Source: a virus. Taken from it: a stretch of DNA of 20,738 bases. The notes under the pieces are model-generated. The model was not told where the DNA came from, searched no databases, and saw nothing but the letters and a program-made list of their open reading frames with translations. The position numbers and the translations under genes are program-made. Positions 5,922 to 13,352 of this stretch are shown here, piece after piece. Each line of letters starts with the position of its first letter. The stretch's first letter is position 1. The stretch covers positions 1 to 20,738 of IMG/VR virus record IMGVR_UViG_3300048928_000135; one strand, given 5' to 3'.

Positions 5922-8830
5922 GTAACGATATCGCCACGATTTCCCTGCGTGTAAATACCAGTGAGTTGGAGCGTGGTAACCAGGCACTGGATCGCTTTCA
6001 GGAGACCGCGGCCGCCGCGGCAGGTAAAGCGGATGACCTGAACAGTACGTTCCGTACCGGTATCGATAATCAAAAGAAAAACAGTGAAAGCCTGAAGCAA
6101 CAGCGCCAGGAGCTGCAGAACCTGCTGAATAAAATTAGCCCGGTAAACAAGGCGCTGGATGAACTGGACACGATCCAGGAGAGTCTGGCGAAGTTTCGCG
6201 GTAAAGGGCTGGTAGGGGATGAAGACTTTACTCGCTACAACAGCGTGCTTGAGACGACCCGAGCTAAATTGGCGCAGGTCATGGAGTCTGAGACAGCAGA
6301 GGGGCGGGCTCGCATTGAACAGGCACAGGCAGCGCAGCGTGCAGCTGCGGCGGGCAAAACCTTTATCGATTCGCTGGAGGAGCAGGTCACAGCAATCGGA
6401 AAAACGCGCGCAGAACTGTTAGAGCTAAAAGCTGCCCAACTCGGCGTATCCGATCGTGCTGCACCAATGATCGCAAAGCTGAAAGAGCAGGAGGAAGCGT
6501 GGAAGTCTGGGACTATCAGCGCGGGGCAATACCGCAATGCTATGCGTTATCTCCCGATGCAAATTACCGACATTGTGACCTCACTGGCTTCCGGTATGCC
6601 GGTTTATATGGTTGCTATTCAGCAGGGCGGTCAGCTACGTGACTCGTTTGGCGGTGTAGGCAATGCGCTGAAAGCGATGTTGTCGATGGTGACCCCTGCA
6701 CGAGTGGCAATTGGCGGCCTGGCCGGTGCTGTACTGATTGCAGCCAAAGCGGGATCGGACTACTTCACCGCCTACGACGAAATTAACAAGGCCATTATCA
6801 GGACTGGCAACATTGCAGGCACGTCAGCGCTCCAGGTAATGGCTTCCTCCCAGTCGATTGCTGCCTCTACTGGCGCTACTGTAGAAACCGTTCAGAGTCT
6901 GATGACTGAACTGATTAGCATGGGATCGCTCACACAGCAGCAGCTTGAAAAAGCGGCGGGCTCTACGGCACTTGCAGTTCAAACCGGTATTGTTTCGGCG
7001 CAGGACATCACCAAGGCATATCAGGATATTGAAAAGGATCCGGTTAAAGCCCTTCAGAGCCTAAACGAACAATACAACTTCCTGACTGTTTCGCAGCTTA
7101 AGCACATTGATGAACTGGTGAAGCAGAAGGACCGGACCGCTGCAGTTACACAGGCCATGGACCTGTTTGGCGATACGATGGCACAACGTGGAGAACAGGC
7201 TTACGACTCGCTGACGCCGTTTGGTCGCCTGTGGCTGGATATCAAAGACTGGGCGTCTGAGGCCATGCATAGTATCGGCCAGTGGGTAGCAGAGCTGGCA
7301 TCAAACACACTGAAGGAATTCAACGCAATTTATTACAGCGTTGCGATCGTTTTCCAGAAGCTGAACCAGATTATTTCTTCCTCGATTGCCGCAGCGATTA
7401 ATCTCATTCCTGACTGGGCGAAAACGGATACTCTGCAGGGATGGCAGGACTACAACGAACAAATGGCCGGCGCTTATGGCGACAGCGTCTCTCAGCTGAA
7501 AAAAGACTGGGATGCCGCTGATATCAGTGCAGGTAAATACCTCGATACGACCAGAAAGATAAGTACCGCAACCACCCAGAAGGATCGTGAAGGAGTCGCT
7601 TCTTTTGGTAAAAAGACGCAAACCGGAAAGCAGGGCACTTTATCGGCTGGCGATCGCAGCACGAATGCTGCCCAGGCCGAGCTGCTGGCGCTTCAGGCAC
7701 AGTTACGCGCGCTGCAGCAGCATAAAGGGCTGAACGACACTATCAGCCAACAGCGCAAAGACCTTTGGACTACGGAAGCGAAATTTCAGGTGCTGGAAGA
7801 GGCCTCCCGATCTCGCTCTCTGACAAAGCAGGAGCAATCTCTGCTCGCGAGTAAAGACCAGGTGCTGCAGTTAGCGCGGCAGAAAGCCCTGTTGGGTGAT
7901 CAGATTTCCGCGCAGGAACTGCTGAACAAGCGCATGGATACCTCGCAGAAATACGTCACGCAGATGGCTGAGAAACAGGCCGCATTACTGGGTGGCGCGG
8001 GGATGAGTGACCGCCAGGCACAACGTGAGCTGGCAAAGAGCCAGCTTTCCTCTGGCTGGATCAACTCCGGCGGCACGCTTGACGACGAGGGCTATCAGAA
8101 GCAGCTTAAAGCGGCGAATGATTACTATGATGCAGAGGACAGGTTGCGTGGAGACTGGTTGACCGGCGCGAAAAAAGGGTGGGCAGAATTTGAGGACAGC
8201 GCGACCGATGTTTACTCGCAGGTTCAGACGATTACCAGCAATGCTTTCACCGGGATGGCCAGCACCCTGACTGATTTCTTCATCACCGGTAAATCTAACT
8301 TCTCAGATTTCCTGTCTACCTTCCTGAAGGGCATCGCCCAGATGTTGACCCAACTGGCTCTGGTTAATGGAATGAAATCAGCGTTTGGTGGAACGGGTAT
8401 CGGCGCGTTCTTTGGTTTTTCAGGTGGTGGTGTTGTTCCCGGTTTTGATGGCGGGGGTTACACCGGTGATGGCGGTAAATACCAACCGAAAGGCGTTGTA
8501 CACGGCGGTGAGTTTGTATTTACGAAGGAAGCGACCCGTACACTGGGTGTCGGCAATCTCTATGCGCTTATGCGTGGAGCTCAGGGGTATGCAAACGGCG
8601 GTTATGTTGGCACTGCTCCAATGTATGGGCTGCAATCTTCGGCAACTGGCGGCGTAACCGTTCAAACGTCCGTGGTCGTTCATAATCAGAACACTCAGCA
8701 GCAGACTTCCGGCAATAACGATGCTATTTCTCGGGCTTACAAACAGACCATCGATCAGTCGGTTCGTGCAGGGATTGCCAAACAGCTTCAGCCTGGAGGT
8801 CTAATCTGGAATGCGACGAAATCGAGATGA
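5918..8830 (+). CDS. H: Tail tape measure protein (lambda gpH-like)
   Basis: At 970 residues this is the second-longest gene here. Residues about 1-200 are charged and coiled-coil-like with many Q, K, E and A. From about residue 205 (MQITDIVTSLASGMPVYMVA, then QQGGQLRDSFGG) the protein matches the prophage tail length tape measure (TMP_2) domain of lambda gpH relatives, including a hydrophobic glycine/alanine segment near 265-280. A second coiled-coil stretch (about 595-720) is followed by a C-terminal domain (FTGMASTLTDFFITGKSNF, GIAQMLTQL) typical of lambda-type tape measure C-termini, and a Gly-rich tail that may be clipped off. Tail length scales with this protein; at roughly 0.15 nm per residue a tail near 145-150 nm is expected. 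The start overlaps the chaperone stop. Confidence 0.92.
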   Translation: MSNDIATISLRVNTSELERGNQALDRFQETAAAAAGKADDLNSTFRTGIDNQKKNSESLKQQRQELQNLLNKISPVNKALDELDTIQESLAKFRGKGLVGDEDFTRYNSVLETTRAKLAQVMESETAEGRARIEQAQAAQRAAAAGKTFIDSLEEQVTAIGKTRAELLELKAAQLGVSDRAAPMIAKLKEQEEAWKSGTISAGQYRNAMRYLPMQITDIVTSLASGMPVYMVAIQQGGQLRDSFGGVGNALKAMLSMVTPARVAIGGLAGAVLIAAKAGSDYFTAYDEINKAIIRTGNIAGTSALQVMASSQSIAASTGATVETVQSLMTELISMGSLTQQQLEKAAGSTALAVQTGIVSAQDITKAYQDIEKDPVKALQSLNEQYNFLTVSQLKHIDELVKQKDRTAAVTQAMDLFGDTMAQRGEQAYDSLTPFGRLWLDIKDWASEAMHSIGQWVAELASNTLKEFNAIYYSVAIVFQKLNQIISSSIAAAINLIPDWAKTDTLQGWQDYNEQMAGAYGDSVSQLKKDWDAADISAGKYLDTTRKISTATTQKDREGVASFGKKTQTGKQGTLSAGDRSTNAAQAELLALQAQLRALQQHKGLNDTISQQRKDLWTTEAKFQVLEEASRSRSLTKQEQSLLASKDQVLQLARQKALLGDQISAQELLNKRMDTSQKYVTQMAEKQAALLGGAGMSDRQAQRELAKSQLSSGWINSGGTLDDEGYQKQLKAANDYYDAEDRLRGDWLTGAKKGWAEFEDSATDVYSQVQTITSNAFTGMASTLTDFFITGKSNFSDFLSTFLKGIAQMLTQLALVNGMKSAFGGTGIGAFFGFSGGGVVPGFDGGGYTGDGGKYQPKGVVHGGEFVFTKEATRTLGVGNLYALMRGAQGYANGGYVGTAPMYGLQSSATGGVTVQTSVVVHNQNTQQQTSGNNDAISRAYKQTIDQSVRAGIAKQLQPGGLIWNATKSR

Positions 8831-8904
8831 TTAATAGTGACCTTCATTTGTTATATCCCTTTTGGTAATTGTGTCATAAATAACCGCCATCCGGGCATTG
8901 TGAA

Positions 8905-8913
8905 TGGTATGAT
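8905..8913 (+). promoter_or_regulatory. Candidate extended -10 promoter for the H-M accessory gene
   Basis: TGGTATGAT (8905-8913) fits the extended -10 form TGn-TATGAT, 35 bases upstream of the next start. No good -35 hexamer sits 17 bases before it (CGCCAT), which is tolerated for extended -10 promoters. A second weak option is TTGTTA (8848-8853) with TGTCAT (8872-8877), 18 bases apart. The 118-base gap here is long for a tail operon and AT-rich, as expected of a moron promoter region. Confidence 0.4.
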
Positions 8914-8948
8914 TATGTCACTGAAATTAATGGTTTAAGGGGCACTAA

Positions 8949-9305
8949 ATGGCTTCAGTTAAGGTGACGGCTCTGTGGGTCGGGGATGAAAAATCAAGTA
9001 TTTCATTCGTTTCTCCAGTTCTGAATGACAAAAAACTCAATTATGACAATGCTTCCTTCGGTTTTGGCGTTGTAGAAAACTACGAGACATGGGGAGTCGA
9101 ACGATACCCATTTGTAATGGAAGAATTTGGGAAAGGTTTAGCCCTTCTTGATTGGGGATCAACAATCCAAAAAAACATTGCCACAATTGATGTATTGGAT
9201 GTACCTCTAAATGTTGACGGCATCATTACATACAACGAAATTGACGAGAACGGATCGCAACGTGGGCCTTATGTCTACCGAATTTCGACTGTGGAATCGT
9301 TTTAA
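8949..9305 (+). CDS. Unknown accessory (moron) protein between tape measure and gene M
   Basis: A 118-residue acidic protein (MASVKVTALWVGDEKSSISF...) that I do not recognise. It has no signal peptide, membrane segment or cysteine, so a small soluble cytoplasmic protein with alternating strands is likely. It interrupts the normally adjacent H and M genes, lies in a more AT-rich stretch than its neighbours, is preceded by AAGGGGC (8937-8943) and a possible promoter, and is followed by a strong intrinsic terminator. That promoter-gene-terminator arrangement is the definition of a phage moron, typically expressed from the prophage and not needed for the virion. It could alternatively be a tail component not found in lambda, but the flanking signals argue against it. 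Confidence 0.75.
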   Translation: MASVKVTALWVGDEKSSISFVSPVLNDKKLNYDNASFGFGVVENYETWGVERYPFVMEEFGKGLALLDWGSTIQKNIATIDVLDVPLNVDGIITYNEIDENGSQRGPYVYRISTVESF

Positions 9306-9329
9306 TAATAAATAGGATCTCACGTGATT

Positions 9330-9354
9330 AACCCAGCCTTCGCTGGGTTTTTTT
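9330..9354 (+). terminator. Strong intrinsic terminator after the H-M accessory gene
   Basis: AACCCAGC (9330-9337) and GCTGGGTT (9342-9349) make a perfect 8-bp stem with a CTTC loop; the T run continues to 9354. It ends 15 bases before the start of gene M, isolating the accessory gene from the tail genes unless polymerase is antiterminated. Confidence 0.85.
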
Positions 9355-9369
9355 ATGCCCGGAGGAAAG

Positions 9370-9717
9370 GTGGCGATCGAAACATTTACCTGGCGAACCC
9401 AGATTCAAGCGGGAATGGAAGGGGAGTTCACTTACGCAACACGCTCTGCATCCTTCGGAGACGGCTTTGAACAGATCGCCGGTGAAGGCATCAATCCTGA
9501 AAAACAGTCATGGCCGATGACCTTAACGGGAAAAAAGGCAGAGATGCTCGATGCGCTGAGTTTTTGCCGCAAGCACATCACAAAATCCTTTATCTGGACG
9601 TCTCCTGTTGGCGAAACCGGTTTATACCGGATTGAAGCTGATTCCATTAAAGCCCAGCCGCTATCCAGCAAAGTGATGACCATAAAAGCAACCTTCAAAC
9701 AGGCATACGCACCATGA
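9370..9717 (+). CDS. M: Minor tail protein M
   Basis: With the GTG at 9370 the protein is 115 residues (VAIETFTWRTQIQAGMEGEF...), close to lambda gpM (109). It shows the family's W-x-x-x-x-x-x-G-M start, the R-x-x-x-F-G-D-G-x-x-Q block (SASFGDGFEQIAGEGINPE) and the central K-S-F-I-W-T-S-P motif that corresponds to lambda's S-F-L-W-T-P-P. GGAGG (9361-9365) lies just before the GTG. An ATG at 9355 would add five residues but overlaps the Shine-Dalgarno, so 9370 is preferred. gpM acts in assembly of the tail tip hub. The stop overlaps the start of L by 4 bases. Confidence 0.87.
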   Translation: MAIETFTWRTQIQAGMEGEFTYATRSASFGDGFEQIAGEGINPEKQSWPMTLTGKKAEMLDALSFCRKHITKSFIWTSPVGETGLYRIEADSIKAQPLSSKVMTIKATFKQAYAP

Positions 9718-10469
9718 TTACTGAAGATTATCAACGCCTCGAACCGGGTGAAAAAATACGTCTTCTTGAGGTAGACGGTTCTGCGTTTGGTCTGGACGAC
9801 GTTCTGCGCTTTCACGCTTATAACCTCCCGCATACTGAAGAAGAGATTGCGGCTGCTGGTGGCGACGAATCAAAGTTAAAGGCGAAGAGTATCTGGTGGC
9901 AGGGCGATGAGTATGGTGCCTGGCCATATAAGCTCGAGGGACTGGAAGCGTCAACCGATGGCAGTAGCGCCCAGCCTACGCTCACTGTCGCCAACATTGA
10001 CAGCTCTATCACTGCGCTCTGTCTGGCCTATGACGATATGCTGCAGGCCAAAGTTACGATTCATGACACTTTTGCGCATTACCTTGATGAGCGCAATTTC
10101 CCGGATGGAAATCCAACAGCAGATCCCTTGCAGGTGAGAAAGCGGGTTTTCTATATCGACGGTAAAAATAGCGAGCTTCCCGGTGAAAGTATCGAGTTTG
10201 TTCTTACCAGCCCGATGGATCTGCAGGGGGTGATGATCCCGACCAGGCAGCTGCATTCCCTTTGCACATGGTGCATCCGGAATAAGTACCGAACCGGCGA
10301 TGGGTGCGATTATGCCAGCACGCTTTACTTCGACAAAAACAACAATCCGGTAAGCGATCCCTCATTGGATCAATGCAACGGCACGCTCACCGCCTGCAAG
10401 CTTCGGTTTGGTGAACACAATGAACTTCCTTTCGGTGGTTTTCCTGGAACATCTTTGATCAGGAGTTAA
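9714..10469 (+). CDS. L: Minor tail protein L (iron-sulfur tail tip hub protein)
   Basis: A 251-residue protein with the L-family layout: an N-terminal domain with L-L-E-V-D and L-R-F-H-A-Y, an I-W-W-Q-G-D-E-Y block (about 60-67), P-T-L-T-V-A-N-I-D (88-96), then a C-terminal cysteine domain. Cysteines fall at 184, 187, 198, 221 and 228. Lambda gpL binds a [4Fe-4S] cluster through four C-terminal cysteines, and the 23- and 7-residue spacings between the last three match those of lambda (182, 205, 212). C187 or C184 would supply the fourth ligand. The protein is part of the tail tip between tube and J. ATG 9714 overlaps the M stop. Confidence 0.9.
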   Translation: MITEDYQRLEPGEKIRLLEVDGSAFGLDDVLRFHAYNLPHTEEEIAAAGGDESKLKAKSIWWQGDEYGAWPYKLEGLEASTDGSSAQPTLTVANIDSSITALCLAYDDMLQAKVTIHDTFAHYLDERNFPDGNPTADPLQVRKRVFYIDGKNSELPGESIEFVLTSPMDLQGVMIPTRQLHSLCTWCIRNKYRTGDGCDYASTLYFDKNNNPVSDPSLDQCNGTLTACKLRFGEHNELPFGGFPGTSLIRS

Positions 10470-10470
10470 C

Positions 10471-11184
10471 ATGCGTCAGAAAACAATTCAGGACATCCTA
10501 GCGCATGCTGCGAAAGAATATCCCCGCGAATGCTGTGGTGTGATAGCGCAGAAAAGCCGGGTGGAACGCTATTTCCCATGCCGTAATCTGGCTGCCGAAC
10601 CAACGGAACAGTTTCACCTTTCGCCAGAGGATTACGCTGCTGCTGAAGACTGGGGGACGATAACGGGAATCGTACATAGCCACCCCGACGCGACGACCCA
10701 ACCAAGCGAACTGGACAAGGCTCAATGCGATGCAACGTTGCTGCCCTGGCATATTGTCAGTTGGCCGGAAGGAGACTTTCGTACCATTACTCCCCGCGGT
10801 GAATTGCCGTTGCTCGGGCGCCCTTTTGTGCTGGGCCATTACGATTGCTGGGGACTAGTGATGAGCTATTTCCGCCAGGAGCATGGTATCGAGCTTAAGG
10901 ATTACCGGGTGGATTATCCTTGGTGGGAGAACGACTACCCGGACAATTTTTATCGGGATTGCTGGTACGAGTGCGGTTTTCGTGAGTTCGAGGGGGCGCC
11001 GCAGTCTGGTGACTTGCTAATCATGCAGGTCGAGGCCAATAAGTGGAACCACGCCGGAATCTTACTGGAGGGCAATATGCTTCTACATCACCTTTACGGT
11101 CATTTAAGCCAGCGTGTGCCATATGGTGGGTATTGGCGTGAGAGGACAAACAAAATCCTTCGCCATCAATCGAAGTTTATATAA
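10471..11184 (+). CDS. K: Tail assembly protein K (JAMM metallopeptidase plus NlpC/P60)
   Basis: A 237-residue two-domain protein. The N-terminal domain carries a complete JAMM/MPN+ site: Glu20 in P-R-E-C, then H69-S-H71-P with S79 and D82, ligating zinc. The C-terminal NlpC/P60 domain has the nucleophile Cys126 in H-Y-D-C-W-G-L and the catalytic His194 in W-N-H-A-G-I-L. NlpC/P60 domains cleave peptidoglycan cross-bridge peptides, and in lambda K acts in tip assembly and probably entry. AGGAG (10461-10465) inside the end of L gives the Shine-Dalgarno; the gap between genes is 1 base. Both active sites look intact. Confidence 0.92.
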   Translation: MRQKTIQDILAHAAKEYPRECCGVIAQKSRVERYFPCRNLAAEPTEQFHLSPEDYAAAEDWGTITGIVHSHPDATTQPSELDKAQCDATLLPWHIVSWPEGDFRTITPRGELPLLGRPFVLGHYDCWGLVMSYFRQEHGIELKDYRVDYPWWENDYPDNFYRDCWYECGFREFEGAPQSGDLLIMQVEANKWNHAGILLEGNMLLHHLYGHLSQRVPYGGYWRERTNKILRHQSKFI

Positions 11185-11220
11185 TAATGAGCCCACTTCA
11201 CTTCATTAACGGATATTAAT

Positions 11221-11832
11221 GTGGCATTTGTCAACTTGAATAATTTTTATATTAAAATGGTCGTGGTCTGCGTTCCATTTGTCGTTGGGGTCGGGCTTGC
11301 ATGCTTGAGTTTCTTCGGGCACAGTCACAATCTATGGACTGGGTTTGGATATTTGATAACGTCCGTAGCAGTGAGTTTTTTCCTGTTGCGATGGTTGGTA
11401 TGGGGAGATTTGAACCTCGCCAATGGTTCAGCCATTGCTACAATCGGAGGTGGGTTAGGTCTGATAGGGATCTTGGCTGGTTCAAATATTACTGATCCTG
11501 CATTTATTCAAGTGCGCACCGATTTACAGGAGTCCTTCTTAGATGCGTCCTTAAATTGCAAAGGTAATAAGACGCTATTTGACGGTGCTCTTACGTCTTG
11601 TTTAGCAGCTACTTCTAAGGATGCTTTGGCGTTGGGGCAAGAGTTGATTAAAGCCAGGTATTTAGCTCCGACATTATCTTTGGCAGATGGTGTGTATCAT
11701 TCGAGCGATGAAGCTAAGGCGGATGCATGTTTAGTAAATTATTATTTACTTTCAAAGGAATGCCCAAGTAGCTTTATAGAATTCAATAAAAAACACCCAG
11801 AAGTTGCTAATCCGTCAGCCAATAATAAGTAA
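11221..11832 (+). CDS. Unknown three-helix membrane protein (moron) between K and I
   Basis: A 203-residue protein from GTG 11221. Three hydrophobic helices are visible, at about residues 13-33, 41-61 and 70-88. Arg57 near the end of the second places it inside, so the N-terminus would be cytoplasmic and the 115-residue C-terminal part periplasmic. That part has exactly four cysteines (113, 127, 170, 181), consistent with two disulfides. K and I are adjacent in lambda, so this is an insertion; its composition is more AT-rich than the tail genes. By topology it resembles prophage inner-membrane exclusion proteins (HK97 gp15 is a moron of this general kind), but I do not recognise a family. The start is uncertain, with only a weak ACGGA upstream; ATG 11257 would shorten helix 1. 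Confidence 0.75.
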   Translation: MAFVNLNNFYIKMVVVCVPFVVGVGLACLSFFGHSHNLWTGFGYLITSVAVSFFLLRWLVWGDLNLANGSAIATIGGGLGLIGILAGSNITDPAFIQVRTDLQESFLDASLNCKGNKTLFDGALTSCLAATSKDALALGQELIKARYLAPTLSLADGVYHSSDEAKADACLVNYYLLSKECPSSFIEFNKKHPEVANPSANNK

Positions 11833-11890
11833 GTTGATTTGAATTCTTGGATTGCGTGTTAAAAACATCAAAAAGTCTATCTATATTAAC

Positions 11891-11916
11891 AGTCTCTCCT
11901 AGTCAAGAGAGACTTT
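11891..11916 (+). terminator. Hairpin with short T run after the K-I accessory gene
   Basis: AGTCTCTC (11891-11898) and GAGAGACT (11907-11914) form a perfect 8-bp stem around an 8-nt loop; only three T follow before GGAGG, the Shine-Dalgarno of gene I. It is a possible weak terminator for the accessory gene or a structure that presents the ribosome site of I. Confidence 0.4.
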
Positions 11917-11926
11917 GGAGGCATGT

Positions 11927-12529
11927 ATGACATTTTTAACTGGTCAGCCGATGAGAACCATACGCCTCTATGGAATACTTGGCTCAACATTTGGTCGTGA
12001 ATTCAAACTTTCTGTTGCTTCGCCTAAAGAAGCCGTTCGTGCATTGTGTGTGATCGTGCCGGGTTTTGAGCGTTTCCTGAATACTAGTAAGCAGCGCGGG
12101 CTTACTTACGCTGTATTCAGTGGAAAGCGTAACCTGAACGATGATGAACTCTCTATGGATCAGAGTACCGCTGATATCCGTATTGCGCCGGTTATCCTCG
12201 GGAGTAAACGTGGTGGAGTATTCCAGACCATCTTAGGCGTGGCTTTGGTCGCAGTTGGTGCTGTGGCGTCATACTTTGGCGGAGGTGCTGTCGGCGTTCC
12301 TCTAATGCAATTTGGCGCTGCGATGGCCCTTGGCGGTGTCGTTCAAATGCTTTCTCCACAGACAACCGGACTTGCCAGCAAGCAATCGGCAGACAACAGG
12401 GCTAGTTATGCCTTTGGTGGAGTAACAAATACGACAGCTCAGGGCAATCCGGTACCGCTCTTGTACGGACGGCGCCGTATAGGTGGCGCGATCATCTCCG
12501 CCGGTATCTATGTTGAAGATCAGCAGTAA
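11927..12529 (+). CDS. I: Tail assembly protein I
   Basis: A 200-residue protein from ATG 11927, which follows GGAGG (11917-11921) at 5 bases. The N-terminal half is a ubiquitin-like beta-grasp domain (IRLYGILGSTFGREFKLSV, PKEAVRALCVIVPGFERFL) and the second half a Gly/Ala-rich hydrophobic region (about 97-142), ending in G-N-P-V-P-L-L-Y-G-R-R-R-I-G-G. This is the lambda gpI pattern; gpI is required for tail tip assembly but is not found in the mature tail. In lambda it lies directly between K and J; here it is flanked on both sides by inserted genes. TTG 11915 is a possible but inferior start. Confidence 0.88.
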   Translation: MTFLTGQPMRTIRLYGILGSTFGREFKLSVASPKEAVRALCVIVPGFERFLNTSKQRGLTYAVFSGKRNLNDDELSMDQSTADIRIAPVILGSKRGGVFQTILGVALVAVGAVASYFGGGAVGVPLMQFGAAMALGGVVQMLSPQTTGLASKQSADNRASYAFGGVTNTTAQGNPVPLLYGRRRIGGAIISAGIYVEDQQ

Positions 12530-12541
12530 GCATGCTGTAAT
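12513..12541 (+). promoter_or_regulatory. Candidate sigma-70 promoter for the I-J accessory gene
   Basis: TTGAAG (12513-12518) and TGTAAT (12536-12541) are separated by exactly 17 bases and match the -35 consensus at 4 of 6 and the -10 at 5 of 6 positions. The pair straddles the end of gene I and lies about 40 bases before the accessory gene. The prediction is by eye only. Confidence 0.4.
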
Positions 12542-12582
12542 GGGCTTACTTAATATGGGGTAACTTGAGCTTAGATTTAAAA

Positions 12583-13299
12583 ATGAAAAAAATATCTACT
12601 CTTTTCCTTTGTACTTCCTTATTTTCAGGCATGGCTTTTGCTGAGAATCATTATATACCTCTCCTCTATAATTTATCTACTATGTTTGATTTCAATCCAG
12701 TTAAAGGCGCTGTCAAATCCTTAGATACTGATGTTGAAGAAAATGGGAAAGTTACTTATAAAATCGCCATCAGACTGGCTAAGAATGGTTGTGTCGAAAG
12801 CTTAGATCTTGACAACGTTTCGTCTGGTCATGAAACAAATCTAAAAAATAGCAATGGAAGTCTTATTGGAAAGAGAGATGGTAAACCTTTCTCTATACAG
12901 TTCGATGAAAAATGTAATATTTTGAGTGAAAATGAAAATGGTGACGAGTTGCGATATAGTCTTTACTCGAATGGCTTAATTAAAGATACCTATTATTTGG
13001 GTAAGAAAATATCTGAGCATTTTTATGATGATAATTCTAATTTGATACGTTCTGAGTTTTATGGTTCTGAAAAGGCCCTCTCTAAAAACGAAATATCTTA
13101 TGTTGATAAAGATAGGAAGCCTCTTGATTATAAAATCATAAACACATCAGTTTACTCGGAAGGTTATACAGCAACGAATACTTGTCATTATAGCGAAAAG
13201 CTTGTTCCTGAAATATGCAAAGTAACAATGCAGAGCGCAGGGAATCCTGTGCCGAAGCCAGTACTAATGACAGCGAATACCAAAGTTGAATTCTACTAG
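12583..13299 (+). CDS. Exported YnfC/UPF0257-like protein (moron) between I and J
   Basis: A 238-residue protein with a signal peptide (MKKISTLFLCTSLFSGMAFA, predicted cleavage before ENH). The mature part resembles E. coli lipoprotein YnfC (236 residues): F-D-F-N-P-V-K-G-A-V-K, N-G-C-V-E-S-L-D-L, a K-P-L-D-Y segment, C-H-Y-S-E-K-L-V-P-E-I-C-K, and a final K-V-E-F-Y. All four mature cysteines (70, 111, 201, 212) correspond to those of YnfC, suggesting two disulfides. YnfC has a lipobox; this copy has none and should be a soluble periplasmic form. The DNA is clearly more AT-rich than its neighbours, a sign of transfer. TTG 12565, behind GGGG, is an alternative start adding six residues. YnfC's function is not established. 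The similarity is judged from memory of YnfC. Confidence 0.75.
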   Translation: MKKISTLFLCTSLFSGMAFAENHYIPLLYNLSTMFDFNPVKGAVKSLDTDVEENGKVTYKIAIRLAKNGCVESLDLDNVSSGHETNLKNSNGSLIGKRDGKPFSIQFDEKCNILSENENGDELRYSLYSNGLIKDTYYLGKKISEHFYDDNSNLIRSEFYGSEKALSKNEISYVDKDRKPLDYKIINTSVYSEGYTATNTCHYSEKLVPEICKVTMQSAGNPVPKPVLMTANTKVEFY

Positions 13300-13316
13300 A
13301 TTAAACACATTTCAAT

Positions 13317-13341
13317 AAGCCACCTCCGGGTGGCTTTTTTT
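13317..13341 (+). terminator. Strong intrinsic terminator after the YnfC-like gene
   Basis: AAGCCACC (13317-13324) and GGTGGCTT (13329-13336) form a perfect 8-bp stem closed by a TCCG loop (UNCG-type, very stable), with the T run extending to 13341. It ends 11 bases before the J start, matching the arrangement in front of gene M. Confidence 0.87.
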
Positions 13342-13352
13342 ATGGGCGTAAT

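Noticed and set aside
9432-9833. 133-residue - strand frame across the M-L junction
   Set aside because: No family features; covers two genes with clear homology on the + strand.
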